In this document: piece by piece, positions 1 through 8,095 of the stretch
Layout: each line of letters starts with the position of its first letter
How positions within the stretch are numbered: position 1 is the stretch's first letter
Source: an uncultured Oscillospiraceae bacterium
Lineage (GTDB): Bacteria; Bacillota; Clostridia; Oscillospirales; Oscillospiraceae
NCBI GenBank assembly: GCA_910583885.1
Contig: CAJUAC010000073.1
Location: 1-12,535 of the forward strand
Reading direction: 5' to 3'
Length of the DNA stretch: 12,535 bases
Program-made: the position numbers and the translations under genes
Notes under the pieces: generated by a model
Database searches by the model: none
What the model saw: the letters and a program-made list of their open reading frames with translations, nothing else
What the model was told of the DNA's origin: nothing

Positions 1-1168
1 CGGGCAGCTCCTTGCCCTCCAGGAACTCCAGGGAAGCGCCGCCGCCGGTGGAGATGTGGGTCATCCTGTCGGCATAGCCCAGCTGGGCCACAGCCGCAGC
101 ACTGTCGCCGCCGCCGATGATGGTGATCGCGTTGGTATCTGCCAAAGCCTTTGCCACGGCACGGGTACCCTCAGCAAAGCTGGGGAACTCAAACACACCC
201 ATGGGGCCGTTCCAAATCACGGTACCGGCGCCCTGAACAGCGGCAGTATAGGCCTCAATGGTCTTCGGCCCAATGTCCATGCCCATCATGTCGTCCGGAA
301 TCTCCATCGTGCTGTGGAGGACGGGCTTGGCGTCAGCGGAGAACTCCGCAGCGCACTGGGTATCCTCCGGCAGCAGGAGCTTGACGCCCTTGGCCTTCGC
401 CTTTTCGATCATCTCATTGCAGTAGTCCAGCCAATCGCCCTCCAGCAGGCTCTTGCCCACACTGCCGCCCTGGGCCTTGGCAAAGGTGTAGGCCATGCCG
501 CCGCCAATGATAATGGTGTCTGCAATGTCCAGCAGGTTGTTGATGACGCCGATCTTGGAGGAAACCTTGCTGCCGCCCAGGATCGCCACCAGGGGACGCT
601 TGGGATCCGCCAGCGCACCGCCCATGACCGCCAGCTCCTTCTCAATGAGGAACCCGCTGACAGCGGGCAGATAGGCCGCCACACCGGCAGTGGAGGCGTG
701 GGCGCGGTGGACCGCACCAAAGGCATCCGAGACATAGACCTCTGCCATATCCGCCATCGCCTTGGCCAAGGCGGGGTCGTTCTTGGTCTCCCCCTTCTCA
801 AAGCGGGTGTTTTCCAGCAGCAGGACCTGGCCGGGCTGGAGGGCTGCGGCCTTGGCCTTGGCATCCTCGCCCACCACATCGGCGGCCATCATGATCTCCC
901 TGCCCATCAGCTCACCCAAACGGGCCGCTACAGGGGCCAGGCTGAACTTGGGATCCGGGCCCTCCTTGGGCTTGCCCAGGTGGGAACAGGCAATCACTGC
1001 AGCGCCCTGCTCGAGCAGGTACTGGATTGTGGGCAGCGCCGCCCGGATCCGCTTATCATCTGTAATCGCGCCAGTGGCCTTGTCCTGGGGGACATTGAAG
1101 TCACAGCGCAGAAGGACCTTCTTGCCCTTTACATCGATGTCTTTAACCGTCTTTTTGTTGTAGTTCAC
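1..1168 (-). CDS. pgk: Phosphoglycerate kinase, 3' end cut by window edge
   Basis: Glycolytic enzyme transferring phosphate from 1,3-bisphosphoglycerate to ADP in the cytosol. Reading leftwards, the protein starts MNYNKKTVKDIDVKGKKVLL and then shows the family marks in order: RCDFNVP (substrate-binding Asp/Asn) near residue 22, the basic loop SHLGKPKEGP, GGSKVSSKIGVI, GGGMAYTF, WNGPMGVFE and the nucleotide loop GGGDSAAAV, ending at the edge in STGGGASLEFLEGKELP. About 389 residues are present. The family is usually near 395-400, so only a few C-terminal residues are missing. The start is a GTG at 1168-1166, chosen because AGGAG lies 10 bases upstream (1179-1183) and no in-frame ATG fits the N-terminal alignment. 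It lies 28 bases downstream of trmL on the same strand and is probably co-transcribed with it. Nothing unusual was seen in the catalytic motifs. Confidence 0.97.
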   Translation of the reverse strand, partial: MNYNKKTVKDIDVKGKKVLLRCDFNVPQDKATGAITDDKRIRAALPTIQYLLEQGAAVIACSHLGKPKEGPDPKFSLAPVAARLGELMGREIMMAADVVGEDAKAKAAALQPGQVLLLENTRFEKGETKNDPALAKAMADMAEVYVSDAFGAVHRAHASTAGVAAYLPAVSGFLIEKELAVMGGALADPKRPLVAILGGSKVSSKIGVINNLLDIADTIIIGGGMAYTFAKAQGGSVGKSLLEGDWLDYCNEMIEKAKAKGVKLLLPEDTQCAAEFSADAKPVLHSTMEIPDDMMGMDIGPKTIEAYTAAVQGAGTVIWNGPMGVFEFPSFAEGTRAVAKALADTNAITIIGGGDSAAAVAQLGYADRMTHISTGGGASLEFLEGKELP

Positions 1169-1196
1169 TCTCTTATTACTCCTTTCAAACTGATTT

Positions 1197-1733
1197 CTAA
1201 ATTTGGTTTGATTGGTGAAATAACATGCCTGATGCGCTCTCTCCCTCCCCAGCCATCTCCCCAACGCCCTGCAGGCCGGGGAAGCCATTCTGCCGCAGGG
1301 CCTCATAGGCCAGGATCGCCGCACTGTTTGCCAGGTTCAGGCTGCGGGCCCCCGCCACCATGGGCAGGCGGACGCACCGGTCCCAGTACTTCTCCCGGAA
1401 TGCCAAGGGAAGCCCCGCCGTCTCCTTGCCGAAAAATAGCCAACAGTTTGGGGAATAGGCCGCTGCGCTGTAGTCCCGGGGGGCCTTCGTCGTAGCCAGC
1501 CACAGATCCTCCGCCGCCTCAGGGCAGCGCTGGAAAAGCGCGTCCAGAGATGGATGCACCGTCACCTCCACAAGATGCCAATAGTCCAGTCCCGCCCGCT
1601 TCACCGCCTTGTCAGACACGTCAAAGCCCAGCGGCTCCACCAAATGCAGCCTGCTTCCTGTGGCAGCGCAGGTGCGGGCAATGTTACCGCAGTTCGGCGG
1701 GATTTCCGGCTCTACCAGAACGATGTGCAGCAC
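1197..1733 (-). CDS. trmL: tRNA (cytidine/uridine-34-2'-O)-methyltransferase TrmL
   Basis: SPOUT-class SAM-dependent enzyme that 2'-O-methylates the wobble base of tRNA-Leu isoacceptors. The 178-residue product begins MLHIVLVEPEIPPNCGNIAR, the family N-terminus. It carries RAGLDYWH, the SAM-knot loop FGKETAGLP (residues 101-109) and the second knot segment RLPMVAGARSLNLANSAA (122-139). I chose GTG 1733-1731 because homologues begin with this LHIVLVEP strand and because GGGGAGGGGG sits 7 bases upstream (1741-1750). A TTG at 1784 in the same frame would add 17 unrelated residues. The protein runs about 20 residues past the usual C-terminus, with a Gly/Glu/Ser-rich tail that matches no motif I know. 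It is upstream of pgk with a short gap, suggesting an operon. Family assignment is firm; the exact tRNA target is from family knowledge. Confidence 0.93.
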   Translation of the reverse strand: MLHIVLVEPEIPPNCGNIARTCAATGSRLHLVEPLGFDVSDKAVKRAGLDYWHLVEVTVHPSLDALFQRCPEAAEDLWLATTKAPRDYSAAAYSPNCWLFFGKETAGLPLAFREKYWDRCVRLPMVAGARSLNLANSAAILAYEALRQNGFPGLQGVGEMAGEGESASGMLFHQSNQI

Positions 1734-1998
1734 ACAGTCTCCCCCTCCCCAGATCTCCTCTTCAACAGCGTCATTGTAAAACAAATCTTCTCCGAATTCA
1801 AGCGCAATCAGATAATTTCTTGATAAATTTTGCCATTATCAGCTGCCAACTCATCGTCCTCTCTGCAAAACGGAAAAATTTCCCGGTTTCAGAGCAAAAA
1901 TATTGTGCAAATAGCCCGACCTTTCCCGCATTCCCCTCTCCGCCAGGGAAAATATGCGGGTTCTTGTAAATTCCCCCTTGCATAACGCGGCACTTCTG
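1734..1998. other. Divergent intergenic region between trmL and the glmU-like gene
   Basis: This stretch is noticeably more AT-rich than the flanking genes and separates two divergent units. It should hold the leftward trmL-pgk promoter, but I could not pick a convincing -35/-10 pair on the minus strand. It contains an imperfect dyad (1861-1894), described as a separate entry. No coding sequence with a recognisable protein or ribosome site was seen. Confidence 0.6.
1861..1894. repeat. Imperfect dyad / hairpin in the divergent intergenic region
   Basis: CTCTG (1861-1865) pairs with CAGAG (1890-1894). AAA (1867-1869) pairs with TTT (1887-1889) after one bulge, and CGG (1871-1873) pairs with CCG (1883-1885). 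The centre also contains the near-palindrome GGAAAAATTTCC (1872-1883). It could be an operator shared by the divergent genes or a chance structure; the sequence alone does not decide. Confidence 0.35.
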
Positions 1999-2005
1999 AT
2001 ATAAT
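1978..2005 (+). promoter_or_regulatory. Extended -10 sigma-A promoter for the glmU-like gene
   Basis: TTGCAT (1978-1983) is a fair -35, separated by 16 bases from a perfect TATAAT (2000-2005). The TG at 1997-1998 gives the extended form TGATATAAT. It sits 33 bases before the GTG start, so it fits as the main promoter of the glmU-like/prs unit. Confidence 0.8.
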
Positions 2006-2038
2006 GGTTAACGACCATATGGGAGGGGGAGATATACT

Positions 2039-3070
2039 GTGGATAAGAAGTGTATTGTTATCTTTATGACCGACGGTGCCGCCCAGACCTACAATGGAAA
2101 ACCGCTGATGCTGCAGGACGCGTTATTTTGCCCCGTACTGAATTGGTGTATGCGGGCTTGGATGAAAAAGGGCGTCATGCGGTTTTTTGTTGTCTGCGAC
2201 ACGGACTACCAGGAAGAGGTACTCTCCTGCGCACCCCAGGGGGCCGCTGTGGCCGTGGGGTCGGAGGATGACTACCACCGCGATATCACCGATTTCGCCC
2301 GCGGCCGGTGGATTGAGGAGATCCATGAGGCTATGATGCCTGTAGGCAGCATGATGCTCTCTTTCCACACCGTGCCGGAGCTGATCCGCCTCCAGCAGGC
2401 GGTAAAGGAGGACATCGCCCTTTTCCACCAGAACACCGGGGTCAACGTGCTCTCCCCGGACAGCACCTACATAGACCCCCGCGTCACCATTGGGGCGGGC
2501 ACCACTATCCTGCCGGGCACCATCCTGCGGGGCCACACTGTCATCGGCTCCGGCTGCGAGATCGGCCCCAACACCCTCATTGAGGACTGTGAAATCGGGG
2601 ATGGCTGCGTGGTCAACGCCTCCCAGGCCTACGGCAGCGTCCTGGGCCGGGACGTCCACGTGGGGCCCTATGCCCACATCCGCCCCAACTGCACTGTCGG
2701 CGACAGCTGCAAGGTGGGGGCCTATGTGGAGATCAAAAACGCCCGCTTCGGCCAGGGGACCAAGATGTCCCATCTCACATACGTTGGGGACGCCGATGTG
2801 GGCAGCCAGGTCAACTTTGGCTGCGGCACCATTACCTCCAACTATGACGGCTTCCAGAAGCACCGCACAGTGATCGGTGACAACGTGTTCATCGGCTGCA
2901 ACACCAACCTGGTCCCCCCTGTTACCGTAGGTGACGGCGCGTATATCGCCGCCGGGACCACCGTGACCCAGGATGTGGAGCCCGACGCCCTGTCGATTGG
3001 GCGGGTCCGGCAGGAGAACAAGGCCGGCTGGGCCGAAAAGCGCCGGGCGCTGGGCAAAATGAAAAAGTGA
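2039..3070 (+). CDS. glmU: GlmU-type glucosamine-1-phosphate N-acetyltransferase with shortened, degenerate uridylyltransferase half
   Basis: In standard GlmU the C-terminal left-handed beta-helix acetylates glucosamine-1-phosphate using acetyl-CoA, and the N-terminal Rossmann domain then makes UDP-GlcNAc for peptidoglycan. Here residues about 130-343 form the hexapeptide-repeat domain with all catalytic positions: R215, K233, H245, Y248, N259, N268 (in NYDG) and K274. These match E. coli R333, K351, H363, Y366, N377, N386 and K392 at a constant offset of 118. The N-terminal part is therefore about 118 residues short (343 against about 456). It starts MDKKCIVIFMTDGAAQTYNG and lacks the LAAGxGTRM loop and its following Lys. 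A GKPLML...VLNWCMRA segment still resembles a nucleotidyltransferase remnant. The GTG start has GGGAGGGGG 9 bases upstream. Acetyltransferase function is well supported; uridylyltransferase activity is doubtful. It precedes prs, as in Bacillus. Confidence 0.88.
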   Translation: MDKKCIVIFMTDGAAQTYNGKPLMLQDALFCPVLNWCMRAWMKKGVMRFFVVCDTDYQEEVLSCAPQGAAVAVGSEDDYHRDITDFARGRWIEEIHEAMMPVGSMMLSFHTVPELIRLQQAVKEDIALFHQNTGVNVLSPDSTYIDPRVTIGAGTTILPGTILRGHTVIGSGCEIGPNTLIEDCEIGDGCVVNASQAYGSVLGRDVHVGPYAHIRPNCTVGDSCKVGAYVEIKNARFGQGTKMSHLTYVGDADVGSQVNFGCGTITSNYDGFQKHRTVIGDNVFIGCNTNLVPPVTVGDGAYIAAGTTVTQDVEPDALSIGRVRQENKAGWAEKRRALGKMKK

Positions 3071-3175
3071 ATAGTGGCCACCAGTGATCTCTTCCCACTG
3101 TACGACACAGGCCCGCTGTCAAAGCGGCGTCTGGGGCAGAAAACGACAATGACGAAGAAATGAGAGGGAGTTGCA
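3071..3175 (+). other. glmU-prs intergenic spacer
   Basis: This 105-base gap contains the prs ribosome site AGAGGGAG (3163-3170), 5 bases before the ATG. I see no strong hairpin with a T run and no convincing promoter, so prs is most simply read as co-transcribed from the promoter near 2000. Confidence 0.5.
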
Positions 3176-4135
3176 ATGTTCTCACACGGAAAAGACATGA
3201 AGGTTTTCAGCGGCAATGCCAACGTGGGCCTGGCAAAGGATATTTGCCGCCTGATCGGCATCCAGCTGGGCAATGCGGAGATCGGCCATTTTGCCGATGG
3301 AGAGGTGTACGCCTCGATCTATGAGTCTGTCCGCGGCTCCGACGTGTTCCTGGTCCAATCCACCAGCCGTCCTGTCAACGACAACCTGATGGAGCTGCTC
3401 ATCATGATCGACGCCATGAAGCGCGCCTCCTCCGGACGTGTCACTGCGGTGATCCCCTATTTCGGGTATGCCCGGCAGGACCGCAAGGCCAAGGCCAGGG
3501 ATCCTATCTCCGCCAAGCTGGTGGCTAATATGCTCACCGCCGCCGGCGCGGACCGGGTCCTTACCATGGACCTCCACGCCGCCCAGATCCAGGGCTTCTT
3601 CGATATCCCGGTGGATAACCTCTATGGAAACCCCGTCTTTGTGGACTACTATGCAAAGAAATTTGGGGAGAAGTGCGAGGAGATGATGGTGGTCTCCCCT
3701 GACGTAGGCTCTGTCTCCCGTGCCCGTGCCTTCGCCCAGAAGCTGCACATGAATATGGCGATTGTGGATAAACGCCGCCAAAAGGCCAACCAGTGCGAGG
3801 TGATGAACATCATCGGCGACGTGGCGGGCAAGGACTGCATCCTCTTTGACGATATGGTGGATACTGCCGGCAGCCTGTGCAACGCCGCCAAGGCTATTGT
3901 CGAGGTCGGCGGCGCGAAGAACGTCTACGCCTGCGCCTCCCATGGCGTGCTTTCCGGCCCGGCCATTGAGCGGATCAACAACAGCACCATCACGGAGCTG
4001 GCCTTCCTGGATACCATCACCCCCATTGACCCCTCCCTCAGCAGCAAGATCAAATACCTGACTGTGGCCCCCATGTTTGCAGAGGCCATTGAGCGGATCT
4101 ATCAGGAGATCTCCGTTTCCAAGCTGTGGATCTGA
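3176..4135 (+). CDS. prs: Ribose-phosphate pyrophosphokinase (PRPP synthetase, class I)
   Basis: Makes 5-phosphoribosyl-1-pyrophosphate from ribose-5-phosphate and ATP, feeding purine, pyrimidine, His, Trp and NAD synthesis. The 319 residues match the usual length. Visible in order are FADGEVYASIYESVRG (39-54), QSTSRPVNDNLMELL (61-75), the catalytic flexible loop YARQDRKAKARDPIS (98-112), MDLHAAQIQGFF (131-142), SPDVGSVSRAR (174-184), DKRRQKANQ (198-206) and the PRPP-binding loop FDDMVDTAGS (224-233). The ATG at 3176 is preceded by AGAGGGAG. An ATG six codons later (in KDMKVFSG) is also possible, but the first has better spacing to the ribosome site. A terminator follows 5 bases after the stop. 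Position between glmU and pth matches the conserved Firmicutes order. Confidence 0.97.
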   Translation: MFSHGKDMKVFSGNANVGLAKDICRLIGIQLGNAEIGHFADGEVYASIYESVRGSDVFLVQSTSRPVNDNLMELLIMIDAMKRASSGRVTAVIPYFGYARQDRKAKARDPISAKLVANMLTAAGADRVLTMDLHAAQIQGFFDIPVDNLYGNPVFVDYYAKKFGEKCEEMMVVSPDVGSVSRARAFAQKLHMNMAIVDKRRQKANQCEVMNIIGDVAGKDCILFDDMVDTAGSLCNAAKAIVEVGGAKNVYACASHGVLSGPAIERINNSTITELAFLDTITPIDPSLSSKIKYLTVAPMFAEAIERIYQEISVSKLWI

Positions 4136-4139
4136 TGAC

Positions 4140-4166
4140 AAAAAAGTGCCCGCGCGGCACTTTTTT
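4140..4166 (+). terminator. Rho-independent terminator after prs
   Basis: AAAAAAGTGCC (4140-4150) pairs with GGCACTTTTTT (4156-4166) around the 5-base loop CGCGC. The stem's own T run forms the tail and ends the glmU-prs transcript. The A tract on the other side would allow bidirectional use, though no gene converges here. Confidence 0.88.
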
Positions 4167-4267
4167 GTTGGATGCAGGGGCAACATAGAGGTGTCCTTCC
4201 CTATCATGGCCATTTTTCCACGGATTTTTCAGAAAAAAACGGATACCATATAAAGGAGCGATCCCCT

Positions 4268-4852
4268 ATGCCTTTTGGAAACAGCGGCTTTCAGTGGCTT
4301 TTGGTCTGCCTGGGCAACCCCGGCAAGGACTATGAGGGTACCCGGCACAACATCGGCTTTATGGCCGCCGACGAACTGGCCCGCCGGGAAAATATCAAAA
4401 TTAACAAACTCCGCTACAGGGCCCTCACCGGCGAAATCCGTGTGGGCGGCCAACGGGTGCTGGTCCTCAAGCCCCAGACTTACATGAACCTCAGCGGTGA
4501 GTCGGTCAAGCTGGCGGGCGGGTTCTACAAGATCCCGCCCGAGCGGGTCCTTGTGATCTCCGACGACGTTGCCCTGCCGCTGGGCAAGCTGCGCATCCGC
4601 GCCGGTGGCAGCGCCGGCGGCCACAATGGTCTGAAAAATATCATTGCCCTTCTGGGGACTGACCAGTTCCCCAGGGTCCGGGTAGGCGTTGGCGCACCGG
4701 CGCACCCGGAACACGAGATGATTGACTGGGTGATCGGGCATTTCACCCCCCAGGAGAAGAAGCCTGTGGGGGAGGCTGTTGCCAGAGCCGTGGATGCTGC
4801 CCTCTGCCTGATGGAGCAGGGCGTCCAGGAGGCGCAGAACCGCTATAATTGA
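4268..4852 (+). CDS. pth: Peptidyl-tRNA hydrolase
   Basis: Releases tRNA from peptidyl-tRNA that drops off the ribosome, an essential recycling step. The 194 residues fit the bacterial Pth family. Visible are LGNPGKDYEGTRHNIGF with catalytic H27 (E. coli H20), KPQTYMNLSGESV with N74 (N68), SDDVALPLGKLRIR with D100 (D93), GGSAGGHNGLKNI with N120 (N114) and FPRVRVGVG. The ATG at 4268 is chosen because AAAGGAG (4252-4258) is 9 bases upstream. The frame stays open back to 4172, but those extra 32 residues overlap the leader and match nothing. It lies after the prs terminator, so it needs either read-through or its own promoter; I see only weak candidates around 4221-4253. In Bacillus the same gene is spoVC. 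Confidence 0.96.
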   Translation: MPFGNSGFQWLLVCLGNPGKDYEGTRHNIGFMAADELARRENIKINKLRYRALTGEIRVGGQRVLVLKPQTYMNLSGESVKLAGGFYKIPPERVLVISDDVALPLGKLRIRAGGSAGGHNGLKNIIALLGTDQFPRVRVGVGAPAHPEHEMIDWVIGHFTPQEKKPVGEAVARAVDAALCLMEQGVQEAQNRYN

Positions 4853-4873
4853 CCCCACCAGCACAAGCCCCGG

Positions 4874-4918
4874 GCGGCGTCCCCCACTCCTTTGCGGAAG
4901 GCGGGGGCCGCCGCTTTT
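4874..4918 (+). terminator. Rho-independent terminator after pth
   Basis: GCGGCG (4874-4879) and CCCCC (4881-4885) pair with GGGGG (4903-4907) and CGCCGC (4909-4914), with one T/C mismatch. An inner CCTT/AAGG stem (4889-4892 with 4898-4901) caps it, and TTTT follows at 4915-4918. It separates pth from the copper operon. Confidence 0.82.
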
Positions 4919-4953
4919 CTGCGCCCCGGTTACAAGGGATCCGATTTCTCCCC

Positions 4954-4982
4954 TTGACAAATACCCCTACGGGGTATATAGT
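4954..4982 (+). promoter_or_regulatory. Promoter of the csoR-copA operon
   Basis: A consensus -35 TTGACA (4954-4959) and -10 TATAGT (4977-4982) are separated by exactly 17 bases. It is the strongest promoter in the window by match to consensus. The spacer is almost filled by the CsoR-type operator, so it should be silent without copper. The csoR ATG follows about 32 bases after the -10. Confidence 0.9.
4961..4977. promoter_or_regulatory. CsoR-type copper operator (pseudo-palindrome)
   Basis: ATACCCC (4961-4967), TAC (4968-4970), GGGGTAT (4971-4977): a perfect 7-bp inverted repeat around 3 bases, of the C-tract/G-tract type known for CsoR operators. It lies between -35 and -10 and touches the first base of the -10. 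Binding would block RNA polymerase; Cu(I) binding by CsoR would release it. Confidence 0.85.
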
Positions 4983-5014
4983 AGCTATGCCAAGATCGAC
5001 AAGGAGGTATCCCA

Positions 5015-5314
5015 ATGACTGACCTATGCGGCTGCCACAAGACAAGGGTGCGCAGCGAGGAAGAGCTGAAAAAGCTGTGCAACCGCCTCAGCCGCATTGA
5101 GGGGCAGGTGCGCGGCCTGCGGGAGATGCTGGCGAAGGACGTCTACTGCACGGAGATCCTGGTACAGGTTTCCGCAGTCAACGCCGCCCTGAACAGCTTC
5201 AGCAAGGAGCTCCTGAGCGAGCACCTGCGCACCTGCGTGGCGGACAATATCCGCCAGGGCAATGACGAGGTCATTGACGAGCTGGTAGGTGTCCTGCAAA
5301 AGCTGATGAAATAA
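5015..5314 (+). CDS. csoR: Copper-sensing transcriptional repressor CsoR (DUF156)
   Basis: All-helical repressor that leaves its operator when Cu(I) binds. The 99-residue protein has the family core RLSRIEGQVRGLREML (24-39) and the three Cu(I) ligands C45 (in VYCTEIL), H70 and C74 (in SEHLRTC), the Cys-His-Cys pattern of CsoR. RcnR-type sensors instead carry a His ligand near the N-terminus. The N-terminus also has an additional CGCH (residues 5-8), which may be a second metal-binding patch. ATG 5015 has AAGGAGG (5001-5007) 7 bases upstream. It is the first gene of the operon, 36 bases before copA, and is expected to repress its own promoter through the operator at 4961-4977. Confidence 0.93.
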   Translation: MTDLCGCHKTRVRSEEELKKLCNRLSRIEGQVRGLREMLAKDVYCTEILVQVSAVNAALNSFSKELLSEHLRTCVADNIRQGNDEVIDELVGVLQKLMK

Positions 5315-5350
5315 ATAAGCGCTGCGGCGCAGAGAGACGAGGTGGCTACC

Positions 5351-7924
<2,574 letters not shown>

Positions 7925-7928
7925 TCCG

Positions 7929-7967
7929 TGAGGGGGTGCGGCGCTTAGAAAGCGCCGCACCCCCTCA
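7929..7967 (+). terminator. Perfect 18-bp inverted repeat after copA (hairpin without T tract)
   Basis: TGAGGGGGTGCGGCGCTT (7929-7946) and its exact complement (7950-7967) flank a 3-base loop AGA, starting 5 bases after the copA stop. Stability is far above the other terminators here, but no T run follows, so it is an atypical terminator or an mRNA 3' protection structure. Confidence 0.6.
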
Positions 7968-7997
7968 GACCACAAAGCGCCCAGTCAAAAATTCCAT

Positions 7998-8026
7998 TTG
8001 CCATGCACACGCCATTCTGATAAAAT
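7998..8026 (+). promoter_or_regulatory. Promoter of the regulator gene at 8096
   Basis: TTGCCA (7998-8003, five of six consensus bases) and TAAAAT (8021-8026) with a 17-base spacer and a TG at 8018-8019 (extended -10, TGATAAAAT). The gene start lies about 70 bases on, giving a leader of about 60 bases in which I see no known riboswitch fold. Confidence 0.78.
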
Positions 8027-8095
8027 AGCCGTAACCGTCTGTTTGCGGAGAGCACGTAAGAAGATGGAGCCGCAGGCTCTGACAAGGAGGCAGCG

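Noticed and set aside
56..1495. A long plus-strand open frame opposite pgk and trmL
   Set aside because: It lies antisense to two clearly recognised proteins, has low-complexity composition, no ribosome site and no family motif. High-GC DNA gives such frames by codon bias.
1734..1786. Earlier TTG start at 1784 for trmL, with a GGAG upstream
   Set aside because: TrmL proteins begin right at the LHIVLVEP strand, and the GTG at 1733 has a much stronger ribosome site.
3182..4213. A 343-residue minus-strand frame opposite prs
   Set aside because: It mirrors the prs codon pattern, is rich in His/Gly/Asp without a domain, and prs is certain.
4172..4267. Longer N-terminus for peptidyl-tRNA hydrolase
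   Set aside because: The frame is open, but the AAAGGAG before 4268 and the family N-terminus (a short lead into the LLVCLGNPG strand) fit the later start. The extra part matches nothing.
8027..8095. Possible riboswitch or attenuator in the leader of the regulator
   Set aside because: The leader is only about 60 bases, with no strong stem or known motif.
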